From: Flavobacterium sp. SCGC AAA160-P02
GTDB lineage: Bacteria > Bacteroidota > Bacteroidia > Flavobacteriales > Flavobacteriaceae
DNA: 37,769 nt
Direction of reading: 5' to 3'
Assembly: GCA_000383355.1 (NCBI GenBank)
Contig: KB911100.1
Span: 1 to 37,769 of the forward strand
Shown here one piece after another: positions 7,755 to 15,823 of the stretch. The translations under genes were made by a program, and so were the position numbers. Each line of letters starts with the position of its first letter. Position 1 is the first letter of the stretch. The notes below the pieces were generated by a model. It was not told the origin of the DNA. It saw only the letters and a program-made list of their open reading frames with translations, and did no database searches.

Positions 7755-9266
7755 ATGAACGCAACAAAACAGCATTGGACTTTATATTCTATTACTGCGA
7801 CAATTATCTTAACTATTGCGGTTCAATTGTATTGGAACTATAATAATTACGTAGACAATAAACAAAGAGTAAAGAATGAAATTCAAAGCAGCCTAGATAC
7901 TGCCATTGATGAATATTACACAGATCTTTCTAAATCTAATTTTTTTGCTATCATAGACTATGATAGCATTAATAGTAAAAGTAGCTTTTTAAAAGATTTT
8001 TGGAATGAGGATATTAATTCATCTAAGTCAAAAGTTAGCATTTCCTCCATTAAAATTAGTTCTGACTATAAAGGAGATGTTAGTACAATTCCAAAAATAT
8101 TAGACTCTATTTTCACCACCGATACTATTGAATTTGAATTTAACGATAAAAAAGTCACCCCTAAAACATCAACTAAATATCAACCAGAAAGACAAAAGAT
8201 TAAAATTAGTTCTGATAGTTTAAAGTTTCTAAAAGGAATTCAATCTGTTGCGATTGCACTTAATAATGATGATATAAATTTTACCAAGCTAGATTCTATT
8301 TTCACCAATCAACTTTCAAAAAAATACATCAAAACACCTCATTATCTAGTTTTACTAGATAAAGATATTAAAGTTGGGGGAAGCAATAAAGCCAAAGATA
8401 TTGAACTAAGCTTATTTTCAAATTCTAAATCTACTTTTTTAAGACCAGATCAAAATTTGAGAGCTTATTACGAAGACCCAACTATTCAAGCGTTGAAAAA
8501 AAGCTCTACTGGAATCTTATTATCATTACTATTGTCTCTTTCTGTAATTTTTTGTTTGATTTACTTATTAAAAATAATAAGTACCCAAAAAGAGTTAGCT
8601 GAAATTAAAAATGATTTAATCAATAATATCACCCATGAGTTTAAAACTCCAATAGCAACAATTTCAACCGCAATTGAGGCCATAGAAAGCTTCAATGTTA
8701 CAGATAATAAAGAAAAAACAAAACAATATGCTGCTATTTCAGCTTTTCAGCTTAAAAAATTACATCAAATGGTTGAGAAATTGTTGGAAACCGCTACCCT
8801 CGATTCTGAAAGCTTACTATTACAGAAAGAACCAACAAATATTGTTGATTTAATAGCTAAAATTACTAAGAAATTTGAGTTATTAACCAAAAAAAACATC
8901 AACTTCACAACAAATATAGATTCTAAGATATTAAAAATAGATCGCTTTCATTTTGAAAATACTATCTCAAATTTAGTTGATAACGCCATTAAATATGGTG
9001 GAGATAGTATTGAAGTTACTCTAAATTCTGTATTGAATGTAACTGAGATTTCTGTTGCAGATAATGGAAAAGGAATAGATAAGAGTCAGCAAGAAAGAAT
9101 TTTTGACAAATTTTACCGAGTGCCTAAAGGCAACACTCATGATGTAAAAGGTTTTGGTATTGGTTTGTATTACACCCAAAAAATTATAGAAAAACACAAT
9201 GGTTCTATAAACGTTTCATCAAATTTTGATAACACCATCTTTAAATTACAGATCCCTAATGAGTAA
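7755..9266 (+). CDS. Membrane sensor histidine kinase
   Basis: This 503-residue protein senses a periplasmic signal and phosphorylates the response regulator encoded next. Membrane helices at about 10-28 and 252-273 enclose a periplasmic domain of about 220 residues of no family I recognise. There is no HAMP domain. The catalytic part follows: the H box NITHEFKTP with His294, the N box LVDNAIKYG, the G1 box VADNGKGID, the F box IFDKFYRVP and the G2 box GFGIGLYYTQKIIEKHNG. All key residues are present, so it should be active. It overlaps the regulator gene by eight bases (ATGAGTAA), showing tight coupling. The divergent GLPGLI/barrel operon is the obvious candidate target. Confidence 0.95.
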   Translation: MNATKQHWTLYSITATIILTIAVQLYWNYNNYVDNKQRVKNEIQSSLDTAIDEYYTDLSKSNFFAIIDYDSINSKSSFLKDFWNEDINSSKSKVSISSIKISSDYKGDVSTIPKILDSIFTTDTIEFEFNDKKVTPKTSTKYQPERQKIKISSDSLKFLKGIQSVAIALNNDDINFTKLDSIFTNQLSKKYIKTPHYLVLLDKDIKVGGSNKAKDIELSLFSNSKSTFLRPDQNLRAYYEDPTIQALKKSSTGILLSLLLSLSVIFCLIYLLKIISTQKELAEIKNDLINNITHEFKTPIATISTAIEAIESFNVTDNKEKTKQYAAISAFQLKKLHQMVEKLLETATLDSESLLLQKEPTNIVDLIAKITKKFELLTKKNINFTTNIDSKILKIDRFHFENTISNLVDNAIKYGGDSIEVTLNSVLNVTEISVADNGKGIDKSQQERIFDKFYRVPKGNTHDVKGFGIGLYYTQKIIEKHNGSINVSSNFDNTIFKLQIPNE

Positions 9267-9936
9267 AATAAAAATTGTTTTAGCAGAAGATGAACCTAGT
9301 TTAGGTCAAATTCTTAAAGAAAGTCTAGAAACCAGAGGTTTTTTAGTATATCATGCTCCTAATGGTAAAGTTGCCTATGATTATTACCTCCAAAGAAACC
9401 CGGATATATTAGTACTCGATGTTATGATGCCAATAAAAGATGGATTTACTTTAGCTAAAGAGATACGTAAAGAAAATACCTCTATTCCTATTATCTTTTT
9501 AACTGCTAAATCTCAAACAAAAGATGTTTTAGACGGTTTTGACCATGGAGGAAATGATTATTTAAAAAAACCTTTTTCCATGGAGGAGTTAATTGTTAGG
9601 ATTAAAGCGCTATTAGATCGAAATAAAATTAAAAAGGATACGTCAAAAATTGCTATTGGCAACTATATTTTTAATTACACCAAACAAGTACTTCATTTCT
9701 CAAATGAAGAGGTTTTGCTAACTAATAAAGAATCAGAATTATTATTTCACTTATCAGAAAAACGAAATGAAATATTAGATAGATCTTTTATTTTAAAGAA
9801 ATTATGGGGAAATGATGATTTTTTTAATGCAAGAAGTATGGATGTTTTTATAAGTAAACTGAGAAAAAAACTCTCTAAAGACCCATCCATAAAAATTATA
9901 AATATTAGAGGGTTTGGCTATAAACTTACAATTTAG
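9259..9936 (+). CDS. OmpR/PhoB-family response regulator
   Basis: The 225-residue protein has a receiver domain (residues about 1-120: acidic pocket Asp11, phosphoacceptor Asp54 in VLDVMMP, the FLTAK Thr and the YLKKPF Lys) and a C-terminal winged-helix DNA-binding domain (about 130-225, ending DVFISKLRKKLSKD...IRGFGYKL). I chose the ATG at 9259 because the receiver fold starts there (MSKIKIVLAEDEPS); an upstream in-frame ATG at 9226 would add eleven residues inside the kinase gene. It overlaps the kinase stop by eight bases. The TTAA direct repeats at 7691-7720 are a plausible binding site, giving autoregulation plus control of the GLPGLI operon. Confidence 0.95.
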   Translation: MSKIKIVLAEDEPSLGQILKESLETRGFLVYHAPNGKVAYDYYLQRNPDILVLDVMMPIKDGFTLAKEIRKENTSIPIIFLTAKSQTKDVLDGFDHGGNDYLKKPFSMEELIVRIKALLDRNKIKKDTSKIAIGNYIFNYTKQVLHFSNEEVLLTNKESELLFHLSEKRNEILDRSFILKKLWGNDDFFNARSMDVFISKLRKKLSKDPSIKIINIRGFGYKLTI

Positions 9937-10001
9937 TTAGGTTAGATTTCTAAAATTTAAGTATCTTTAGATCCCCATTTTTAATCTTTTGAAACAAATC
10001 T

Positions 10002-10616
10002 ATGCACATAGCAATTGCCGGTAATATTGGTGCCGGAAAAACCACCTTAACCAAATTATTAGCAAGACATTACAACTGGAAACCTCATTATGAATCTGTA
10101 GATGAAAATCCTTATTTAGATGATTTTTACAGCGAAATGGAACGCTGGTCTTTTAATTTACAAGTCTATTTTTTAAATAGCCGCTTCAGTCAAATATTAG
10201 AATTGAGAAAAAGTGGTAAAAATATTATTCAAGACAGAACCATTTATGAAGACGCTCACATATTTGCACCCAATCTTCACGCAATGGGGTTAATGACTAA
10301 TAGAGATTATAATAATTATAGTTCCCTTTTTGAATTGATGGAGAAGCTAGTAACACCGCCAGATTTACTCATCTATTTAAGAGCCGATATTTCTACACTG
10401 GTTGGTCAAATTCACAAAAGAGGAAGAGAATATGAAAATTCTATTAGTATTGATTATTTAAGCAGATTAAATGAGCGCTATGAAGCTTGGATTTCTACCT
10501 ACAAAAAAGGGAAACTACTGATTATAGACGTAGATAATTTAGATTTTGTAGACAATCAAGAAGACTTAGGCTATGTAATAGACAGAATAGATTCTCAAAT
10601 ACACGGACTATTTTAA
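10002..10616 (+). CDS. Deoxynucleoside kinase (deoxyadenosine/deoxyguanosine kinase type)
   Basis: This enzyme phosphorylates deoxynucleosides taken up or salvaged, giving dNMPs. The 204-residue protein has the P-loop GNIGAGKTT at residues 7-15, a substrate-binding DENPYLDDFY block near residue 35, the DRTIYED motif (the DRS-like base/acid block) near 77, and the RGREYE arginine-rich lid near 146. Length and layout fit bacterial dAK/dGK enzymes. Exact base preference cannot be read from sequence. It is transcribed alone, ending at a hairpin at 10621-10650. Together with thymidine kinase at 31917 it covers purine and thymidine salvage. Confidence 0.93.
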   Translation: MHIAIAGNIGAGKTTLTKLLARHYNWKPHYESVDENPYLDDFYSEMERWSFNLQVYFLNSRFSQILELRKSGKNIIQDRTIYEDAHIFAPNLHAMGLMTNRDYNNYSSLFELMEKLVTPPDLLIYLRADISTLVGQIHKRGREYENSISIDYLSRLNERYEAWISTYKKGKLLIIDVDNLDFVDNQEDLGYVIDRIDSQIHGLF

Positions 10617-10620
10617 AATA

Positions 10621-10650
10621 AAAAAAGCCAACTAAAATTAGTCAGCTTTT
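10621..10650 (+). terminator. Terminator of the deoxynucleoside kinase gene
   Basis: AAAAGC pairs with GCTTTT and ACTA with TAGT around a small internal loop, just after the stop codon. A T8 run follows a few bases later. Confidence 0.65.
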
Positions 10651-10724
10651 GATTGAATCTTTTTTTTTAATGAATTATAAATGTCCCCCAACCTCTATAC
10701 ATTCTATTATAAAAATTCAAAATT

Positions 10725-10740
10725 ATTAACATATGTTAAT
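10725..10740. promoter_or_regulatory. Perfect 16-bp palindrome upstream of the sigma factor gene
   Basis: ATTAACATATGTTAAT is self-complementary throughout. It lies about 30 bases upstream of the -33 element of the predicted rpoD promoter, a position used by dimeric regulators. The binding protein is unknown. Confidence 0.4.
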
Positions 10741-10769
10741 ATGTGCAAATATATAAATAAAAATAGATT

Positions 10770-10799
10770 TTGCTAACTTTTTTGTTAAAAATAATTTTG
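10770..10799 (+). promoter_or_regulatory. Promoter of rpoD
   Basis: TTG (10770-10772), 19 bases, then TAATTTTG (10792-10799), a perfect Bacteroidota-type primary promoter. Transcription would start near 10806 and give a leader of about 70 bases. Confidence 0.7.
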
Positions 10800-10875
10800 T
10801 AACATAATTATCAATTCTTACGTATAACAATATATAGTACTTAATATTAATAGTATAAAGAATCCTACAATTTAA

Positions 10876-11739
10876 ATGAGACAACTTAAAATTACAAAGC
10901 AAGTAACCAATAGAGAAACTGCTTCATTAGATAAATATTTACAGGAAATAGGAAAAGTAGATTTAATTACTGCTGATGAAGAAGTTGAGTTAGCACAACG
11001 TATTAAAGCAGGAGATCAAAGTGCTTTAGAGAAATTGACAAAAGCAAATTTGCGATTTGTAGTTTCTGTTGCAAAACAATATCAAAATCAAGGATTAACG
11101 CTACCTGATTTAATTAACGAAGGAAATTTAGGACTTATTAAAGCTGCAAAACGTTTTGATGAAACTAGGGGTTTTAAATTTATCTCTTATGCCGTATGGT
11201 GGATTCGTCAATCTATATTGCAAGCATTAGCAGAACAGTCTCGTATTGTTCGTTTGCCTTTAAATAAAATTGGATCTATTAACAAGATCAATAAAATGTA
11301 TGCGTTCTTAGAGCAAGAAAATGAACGCCCTCCAAGTGCAGAAGAAATTGCTAAGAAATTAGACATGACTGTAAATGACGTAAAAGAATCTATGAAGAAT
11401 TCTGGACGTCATGTATCTATGGATGCTCCTCTAATAGAAGGAGAAGATTCTAATTTATACGATGTCTTAAATTCTGCAGAATCTCCAAATCCAGACAGAA
11501 AATTATTACATGAATCTTTACGTATAGAAATTAACAGAGCTTTAGAAACACTAACACCTCGTGAAGCAGATGTGGTAAAATTATATTTTGGTTTGGGAGA
11601 ACACCAACCAATGACACTAGAAGAAATTGGTGAAACTTTTGATTTAACTCGTGAACGTGTTCGTCAGATTAAAGAAAAAGCCATCAGAAGATTAAAACAT
11701 ACTTCAAGAAGTAAGATTTTAATGACCTACCTTGGCTAA
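10876..11739 (+). CDS. rpoD: Primary sigma factor (RpoD/SigA)
   Basis: This sigma-70 protein directs RNA polymerase to housekeeping promoters. It has 287 residues, short because Bacteroidota primary sigma factors lack region 1.1 and the non-conserved insert. Region 1.2 begins near residue 17 ([27 protein letters not shown] without break in the family block), region 2 contains [18 protein letters not shown] and the -10-binding [14 protein letters not shown], region 3 spans about 125-190, and region 4.2 is [20 protein letters not shown]. The C-terminus LMTYLG is intact. It is preceded by a clear promoter at 10770-10799 and followed by a terminator. Confidence 0.97.
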   Translation: MRQLKITKQVTNRETASLDKYLQEIGKVDLITADEEVELAQRIKAGDQSALEKLTKANLRFVVSVAKQYQNQGLTLPDLINEGNLGLIKAAKRFDETRGFKFISYAVWWIRQSILQALAEQSRIVRLPLNKIGSINKINKMYAFLEQENERPPSAEEIAKKLDMTVNDVKESMKNSGRHVSMDAPLIEGEDSNLYDVLNSAESPNPDRKLLHESLRIEINRALETLTPREADVVKLYFGLGEHQPMTLEEIGETFDLTRERVRQIKEKAIRRLKHTSRSKILMTYLG

Positions 11740-11809
11740 CGGTCATAGACTATTTTTAAGTATCTAACTCATGCTTAAATAATGATTTAAAATTGTCAAT
11801 AAAACATTA

Positions 11810-11843
11810 AAAACTCTCGAAAATTCTTCGGGAGTTTTCTTTT
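11810..11843 (+). terminator. Terminator of rpoD
   Basis: AAAACTCTCGAA pairs with TTCGGGAGTTTT over a five-base loop and runs into CTTTTTT. The stem has twelve pairs including one G-T. Confidence 0.9.
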
Positions 11844-11884
11844 TTATATCCCTATTTTTACTTCATAAATAAATCTTAGACGAT

Positions 11885-12541
11885 ATGAGTAAATTAATTG
11901 CACCTTCAATTTTAGCCGCAGACTTTGCAAACCTACAAAGAGATATAGAAATGGTGAATGCTAGTGAAGCTGATTGGTTTCATATAGACATTATGGATGG
12001 TGTATTTGTACCTAATATTTCTTTTGGAATGCCTGTCTTAAAAGCAATTTCTAAACACGCAACAAAAACAATTGATGTGCATTTAATGATTGTAAACCCA
12101 GATCAATATATTGAAACTTTTGCAGATCTAGGAGCAAGTATTTTAACCGTTCATTATGAAGCCTGTACTCATTTGCATAGAACTATTCAAGCAATTAAAG
12201 CTGCCGGAATGAAGGCTGGTGTAGCTTTAAACCCACACACACCTGTTGCTGTATTAGAAGATGTAATAGCAGACATAGATTTGGTGTGTATTATGAGTGT
12301 AAACCCTGGTTTTGGCGGACAGTCTTTTATAGAAAACACCTACAAAAAAATATCTCAATTAAAACATCTAATTGAATTTTCTGAGTCTAACTGCCAGATA
12401 GAAATAGATGGTGGTGTTACCAATAAAAATGCTAGTGAACTTATAGAAGCTGGTGCAGATGTATTAGTTGCTGGGAGCTATGTTTTTAAAAGTGACAACC
12501 CTACAGAAACAATTGCAAATCTTAAAAATCAAATTTCATAA
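11885..12541 (+). CDS. rpe: Ribulose-phosphate 3-epimerase
   Basis: This enzyme interconverts D-ribulose 5-phosphate and D-xylulose 5-phosphate in the pentose phosphate pathway. The 218-residue TIM barrel shows APSILAADFANL at the N-terminus, the metal-binding HIDIMDG and DVHLMI blocks, the flexible loop VNPGFGGQSF and the catalytic EIDGGV. Length is typical. The exonuclease/GIY-YIG gene follows after two bases, so the two are co-transcribed, a linkage that probably reflects operon packing rather than a shared pathway. Confidence 0.97.
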   Translation: MSKLIAPSILAADFANLQRDIEMVNASEADWFHIDIMDGVFVPNISFGMPVLKAISKHATKTIDVHLMIVNPDQYIETFADLGASILTVHYEACTHLHRTIQAIKAAGMKAGVALNPHTPVAVLEDVIADIDLVCIMSVNPGFGGQSFIENTYKKISQLKHLIEFSESNCQIEIDGGVTNKNASELIEAGADVLVAGSYVFKSDNPTETIANLKNQIS

Positions 12542-12543
12542 GG

Positions 12544-13899
12544 TTGTACTCAGTTGTTGATATAGAAACCACTGGAAACGGGTACAAAGGTCAGAAAATT
12601 ACAGAAATATCTGTTTTTCTTTTTGATGGTGAAAAAATAATAGATGAGTTTACTTCCTTAGTAAATCCAGAGCAAGCAATTCCTTATTTTATAACAAATC
12701 TTACAGGCATTACAGAGGCCATGGTAAGAACAGCTCCAAAATTTTACGAGATCGCAAAAAAAGTAGCAGAAATAACTAAAGATGCCATTTTTGTTGCACA
12801 TAATGTAAACTTCGATTATAATATCATTAGAGATGAATTTAAAAGCCTAGGCTTTGATTTTAAACGAAAAAAACTCTGTACTGTTAGACTCTCACGAAAA
12901 ATAATTCCTGGGTTATCATCTTACAGTTTAGGAAACATCTGTACAGCTGAGGGTATTGAAATAGCTGCTAGACACAGAGCAAAAGGTGATGCTGAGGCTA
13001 CCGTAGAACTATTTAGGAGATTGCTAAAAAGAGATGATAATTTTACCATTAATAGTTTTTTAAATGCCAAATCTAGAGAAGCCACCCTGCCTCCTTTATT
13101 AGACAAACAAGTGGTAGATAAGCTACCTGAGAGACACGGTGTTTATTATTTTAAAAATGAGCAAAAAGAAGTTATTTATGTTGGAAAAGCCAACAATATA
13201 AAACAACGAGTCATCAGTCATTTTTATGATAAAAAGAAAAAAGAAATCACCATGTGTTTAGAAACTGCAGATATTTCTTATACAGAAACTGGAAGTGAAC
13301 TAATAGCTCTTTTGCGTGAATCATCCGAAATAAAGCATCTATATCCAAAATTTAATAGAGCACAACGAAAAGCTGGTGAAGCCGTTGGATTGTTTTCCTA
13401 TGAAGATCAAAAGGGGATTGTACATTTAGCGTTTAATAGATTAAAACTAACACCAAATCCACTCATGAAATTCTATTCGATGGCTGCCTGTAGAAGCATG
13501 TTAGAAAAAGTATGTGAAGAGTTTGAACTGTGTCCAAAATACTGTCATCTACAAACCAATGTAAATGCTTGCTTTCATTATCAATTACAACAATGTAAAG
13601 GAATTTGTACTGGAAAGGAAGCTTTAGAAAGCTATAATAAAAGAGTTTATGAAGCCATTAAATCTTTGGGCTTACAAACAGAAAACTTGGTGATAAAAGA
13701 AAGTGGTAGAAACAATAAAGAAATTGGGTTTGCCTTAATTCTAAACGGTATTTATCAGGGTTTTGGCTACGTAGATAAGAAAATAAAAATTGAAGATACA
13801 GATGATTATCAACTGTATCTTCAACCTCAGCAAGACAATAGAGATGTTCAACGAATCTTAAAGTCTTATCTGACAAAGAAATCAATTGTGAAAAAATAA
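12544..13899 (+). CDS. DEDDh exonuclease fused to a GIY-YIG (UvrC-like) nuclease
   Basis: The 451-residue protein joins two nuclease domains. Residues 1-165 form a DnaQ-like 3'-5' exonuclease (Asp6 and Glu8 in VVDIETTG, HNVNFDYN in the middle, and HRAKGDAEATVEL with the final His and Asp). Residues about 195-275 form a GIY-YIG endonuclease like the N-terminal half of UvrC (HGVYYFKNEQKEVIYVGKANN). The C-terminal third has clustered cysteines (C...CPKYCHL...CFHYQLQQCKGIC) that may bind a metal, as in Cho/UvrC-like proteins. The start is TTG, since the conserved exonuclease start lies at this codon and no in-frame ATG is available. It probably acts in DNA repair. Its stop abuts the stop of the convergent gene. 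Confidence 0.92.
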   Translation: MYSVVDIETTGNGYKGQKITEISVFLFDGEKIIDEFTSLVNPEQAIPYFITNLTGITEAMVRTAPKFYEIAKKVAEITKDAIFVAHNVNFDYNIIRDEFKSLGFDFKRKKLCTVRLSRKIIPGLSSYSLGNICTAEGIEIAARHRAKGDAEATVELFRRLLKRDDNFTINSFLNAKSREATLPPLLDKQVVDKLPERHGVYYFKNEQKEVIYVGKANNIKQRVISHFYDKKKKEITMCLETADISYTETGSELIALLRESSEIKHLYPKFNRAQRKAGEAVGLFSYEDQKGIVHLAFNRLKLTPNPLMKFYSMAACRSMLEKVCEEFELCPKYCHLQTNVNACFHYQLQQCKGICTGKEALESYNKRVYEAIKSLGLQTENLVIKESGRNNKEIGFALILNGIYQGFGYVDKKIKIEDTDDYQLYLQPQQDNRDVQRILKSYLTKKSIVKK

Positions 13900-14337
13900 T
13901 TAGTCTAATTCAGATCCTGGAATTAATTTTTCTAATTTCTTTAAAGACCAGTAGCCCATCTCATATTTAATGTATTTGTCTAAAATATTAATATAGGCAC
14001 CCTTTGACTTATTTGGAATAAGACTAAAAGTTTTTCCATCAAATTTAAATGCAGATGACTCATTACTCTTAATGACTTTAAAAATAGATTGTTTGAACTC
14101 TTTTAACTTGTCTACTTCTCCAATTTTAATGATTTCAATGCTAGACATTGTTTTATATTTTACATCTCTGTAGGTAATAAAATAATCTGAATCTATTTTA
14201 CCAAGACCAGCTTTAAAATTTGACTTTTCTCTCACAGATGACAATTTTACTGCTTTGGAATCATTTAAAAGTTTAATTTGAGAATTTGCAGAACTAGTAG
14301 CAATTAGTGCTAGTATTCCAATTAATAACGTTTTCAT
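13900..14337 (-). CDS. Secreted protein of unknown function
   Basis: This encodes 145 residues: a signal peptide (MKTLLIGILALIATSSANSQ) and a mature part of about 125 residues with a mixed alpha/beta pattern (SDYFITYRDVKYKTMSSIEI, then FKFDGKTFSLIPNK, ending ELD). I do not recognise the family. The motif order YKYEMGYWSLKKL near the end suggests a small periplasmic domain. It has its own promoter (TTG, 21 bases, TAACTTTG on the minus strand at 14448-14417), which overlaps the promoter of the divergent secreted-protein gene. The stop codon directly abuts the stop of the convergent nuclease gene. Confidence 0.8.
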   Translation of the reverse strand: MKTLLIGILALIATSSANSQIKLLNDSKAVKLSSVREKSNFKAGLGKIDSDYFITYRDVKYKTMSSIEIIKIGEVDKLKEFKQSIFKVIKSNESSAFKFDGKTFSLIPNKSKGAYINILDKYIKYEMGYWSLKKLEKLIPGSELD

Positions 14338-14416
14338 AGAATTAAGGGGGGTTAATTATTTTTTATCAAAGCTAAAGAAATAGAATTATATATCTCATCA
14401 TAATTATATAAATATT

Positions 14417-14448
14417 CAAAGTTAAATTATATTAGTTTTAATATGCAA
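14417..14448 (-). promoter_or_regulatory. Promoter of the minus-strand secreted protein gene
   Basis: On the minus strand TTG (14448-14446), 21 bases, TAACTTTG (14424-14417), matching the Bacteroidota consensus. The start of transcription would be near 14409. Confidence 0.6.
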
Positions 14449-14459
14449 TTAATAATTGT

Positions 14460-14467
14460 TATATTTG
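14460..14467 (+). promoter_or_regulatory. -7 box of the plus-strand secreted protein gene
   Basis: TATATTTG is a perfect -7 match; the -33 region is only TTT-like. It lies downstream of an in-frame ATG at 14443 and upstream of the ATG at 14506, which supports the later start. Confidence 0.55.
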
Positions 14468-14505
14468 AATCTATTGAATTATTAATTTATACTAAAAAAC
14501 ATCAA

Positions 14506-15252
14506 ATGAAAAAAATTATTTTTATGTTGTCCTTTGTATTTACAATGACAGCAATGAATGCTCAAATCATTCAATCAAGATTATTAACAGTAGATCAAGA
14601 AAACATGGAAGAATTCATGGAAGGGGTTGCTGAAAAAACAAAAATGTACAATAGCAAAAAAGGGCAAGCCAACTATTTAACTTTTCAAATCTTGACAGGA
14701 AAAAATGCTCAAAACTTTATAAGAATGCAAGTTTCAGATTCTATTCAAGAATTAGATAAAGTAGATACTAAAGGGAATAACTGGTGGCAAAAGAAAGTTG
14801 GTTCTTTGCATAAATCTACTGGAAACTATATGTGGTCTATGAATAAAAACATGTCTTATAATAGCAAGAATACTGAAAGACAAAACCATAGAAGAGTTAT
14901 TTATTACAATTATAAAGATTCTGGAGAAAAAGATTTTTGGAGGTTTAGAGAGCGTGTAAAAAAAGCAATGGTAGCAGCTAATTTTGGGCAGAACATGAAT
15001 GTAATGTATTGCAATTCTGGTTGTGATGGAAATATGGTTCAAGTTAGATTTCACCATAAAAACTTTACGGGTCAAAACAATGATTACGGAAAGCCACTTA
15101 CAGATATGATTGCAAAATATGACGAACTTTATGGAAAAGATGCCTACGAACAAGATTCTCAAAAAGTTGATGAAAGCCTAATGCCTAATGGAAGAATGAT
15201 TAGACATCAAGTGCTAATTCCTGAGTTAAGTTCTCCAGCTAATATGGAATAA
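14506..15252 (+). CDS. Secreted protein of unknown function, two ferredoxin-like repeats suspected
   Basis: From the ATG at 14506 the protein has 248 residues and a good signal peptide (MKKIIFMLSFVFTMTAMNAQ). The ATG at 14443 would add 21 residues and spoil it, and it precedes the -7 box. The mature part seems to have two halves (about 22-115 and 122-240), each beginning with a beta strand and then an amphipathic helix rich in Glu and Lys (QENMEEFMEGVAEKTK; EKDFWRFRERVKKAM), as in dimeric alpha/beta-barrel (ABM-like) proteins. That fold is inferred. It is followed by a strong terminator at 15273-15300. A 49-base exact copy of codons about 139-155 recurs at 15585-15633. Confidence 0.8.
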   Translation: MKKIIFMLSFVFTMTAMNAQIIQSRLLTVDQENMEEFMEGVAEKTKMYNSKKGQANYLTFQILTGKNAQNFIRMQVSDSIQELDKVDTKGNNWWQKKVGSLHKSTGNYMWSMNKNMSYNSKNTERQNHRRVIYYNYKDSGEKDFWRFRERVKKAMVAANFGQNMNVMYCNSGCDGNMVQVRFHHKNFTGQNNDYGKPLTDMIAKYDELYGKDAYEQDSQKVDESLMPNGRMIRHQVLIPELSSPANME

Positions 15253-15272
15253 ACTTAGAAAACACTTAGAAT

Positions 15273-15300
15273 AAAAACCTCCCTTGTGGAGGTTTTTTTT
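15273..15300 (+). terminator. Terminator of the secreted protein gene
   Basis: AAAACCTCC pairs with GGAGGTTTT over a CTTGT loop and is followed by T8. Confidence 0.92.
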
Positions 15301-15566
15301 GTGGGTGAAAAAAATAATTGGAAAAATTAGTAATAAATGAATTAGTAGGTTTTTTTTCATAATATTATCATTAGTTAATTTAATCTGTTATAGCCCAAAA
15401 CTAGTGAAGATCACAAACTAAAAAAGGGCATTATGGTTATTTAATAAGGTGAAATGTTTTTTTGAATAATAAATAATTCAGCGAAAATCTATAAATAACC
15501 CAACTGTATCAACACAAGGATGTTATTAAACTGAGTTTCCCTTCAAGTTTTTCTAAATTTATAATC

Positions 15567-15680
15567 TCCTACAACTACAAACACTCTGGAGAAAAAGATT
15601 TTTGGAGGTTTAGAGAGCGTGTAAAAAAAGCAACCTTACTTTACCAACTCCAATTTTTCATTTGTAGAAATTACAAAAAA
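15567..15680 (+). pseudogene. Remnant of a paralogue of the secreted protein gene at 14506
   Basis: In one frame this reads SYNYKHSGEKDFWRFRERVK and then KAT, against YYNYKDSGEKDFWRFRERVK then KAM in the intact gene. Bases 15585-15633 are identical to 14920-14968 over 49 bases, while the codons just before show diverged but similar sequence, mostly with synonymous or conservative change. After that the frame continues without similarity and stops. So only about 23 codons are recognisable. It looks like a relic of a tandem paralogue, with the identical core kept or refreshed by gene conversion. Confidence 0.7.
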
Positions 15681-15779
15681 TATCTTTTAGCCTAAACTCA
15701 TTTGCCACTACATATATTATACAAAATAGCCGATTGGATGTAAAAAATATCTTCTATATGTGTAATAAATTAAAAGTAT

Positions 15780-15799
15780 ACCCCCTATAAATAGGGGGT
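15780..15799. repeat. Perfect 20-bp palindrome (CCCCC/GGGGG ends)
   Basis: ACCCCCTAT, AA, ATAGGGGGT. It is a very strong hairpin in otherwise AT-rich DNA, with no T run after it on either strand, so it is not a standard terminator. It may be an operator for the orphan unit that starts just to the right. Confidence 0.6.
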
Positions 15800-15823
15800 T
15801 AAATATTTCACCATTTATAGGGA

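Noticed and set aside
9226..9258. Upstream start of the response regulator
   Set aside because: It would add eleven residues encoded within the kinase gene and not found in receiver domains; MSKIKIVLAEDE at 9259 is the natural start.
14443..14505. Longer N-terminus for the secreted protein gene, starting at 14443
   Set aside because: The extension lies across the -7 box TATATTTG at 14460-14467 and would place 21 residues before a perfect signal peptide.
14752..15162. Minus-strand frame of 136 codons opposite the secreted protein gene
   Set aside because: An antisense shadow of a gene with a clear signal peptide, promoter and terminator; the translated sequence shows no domain.
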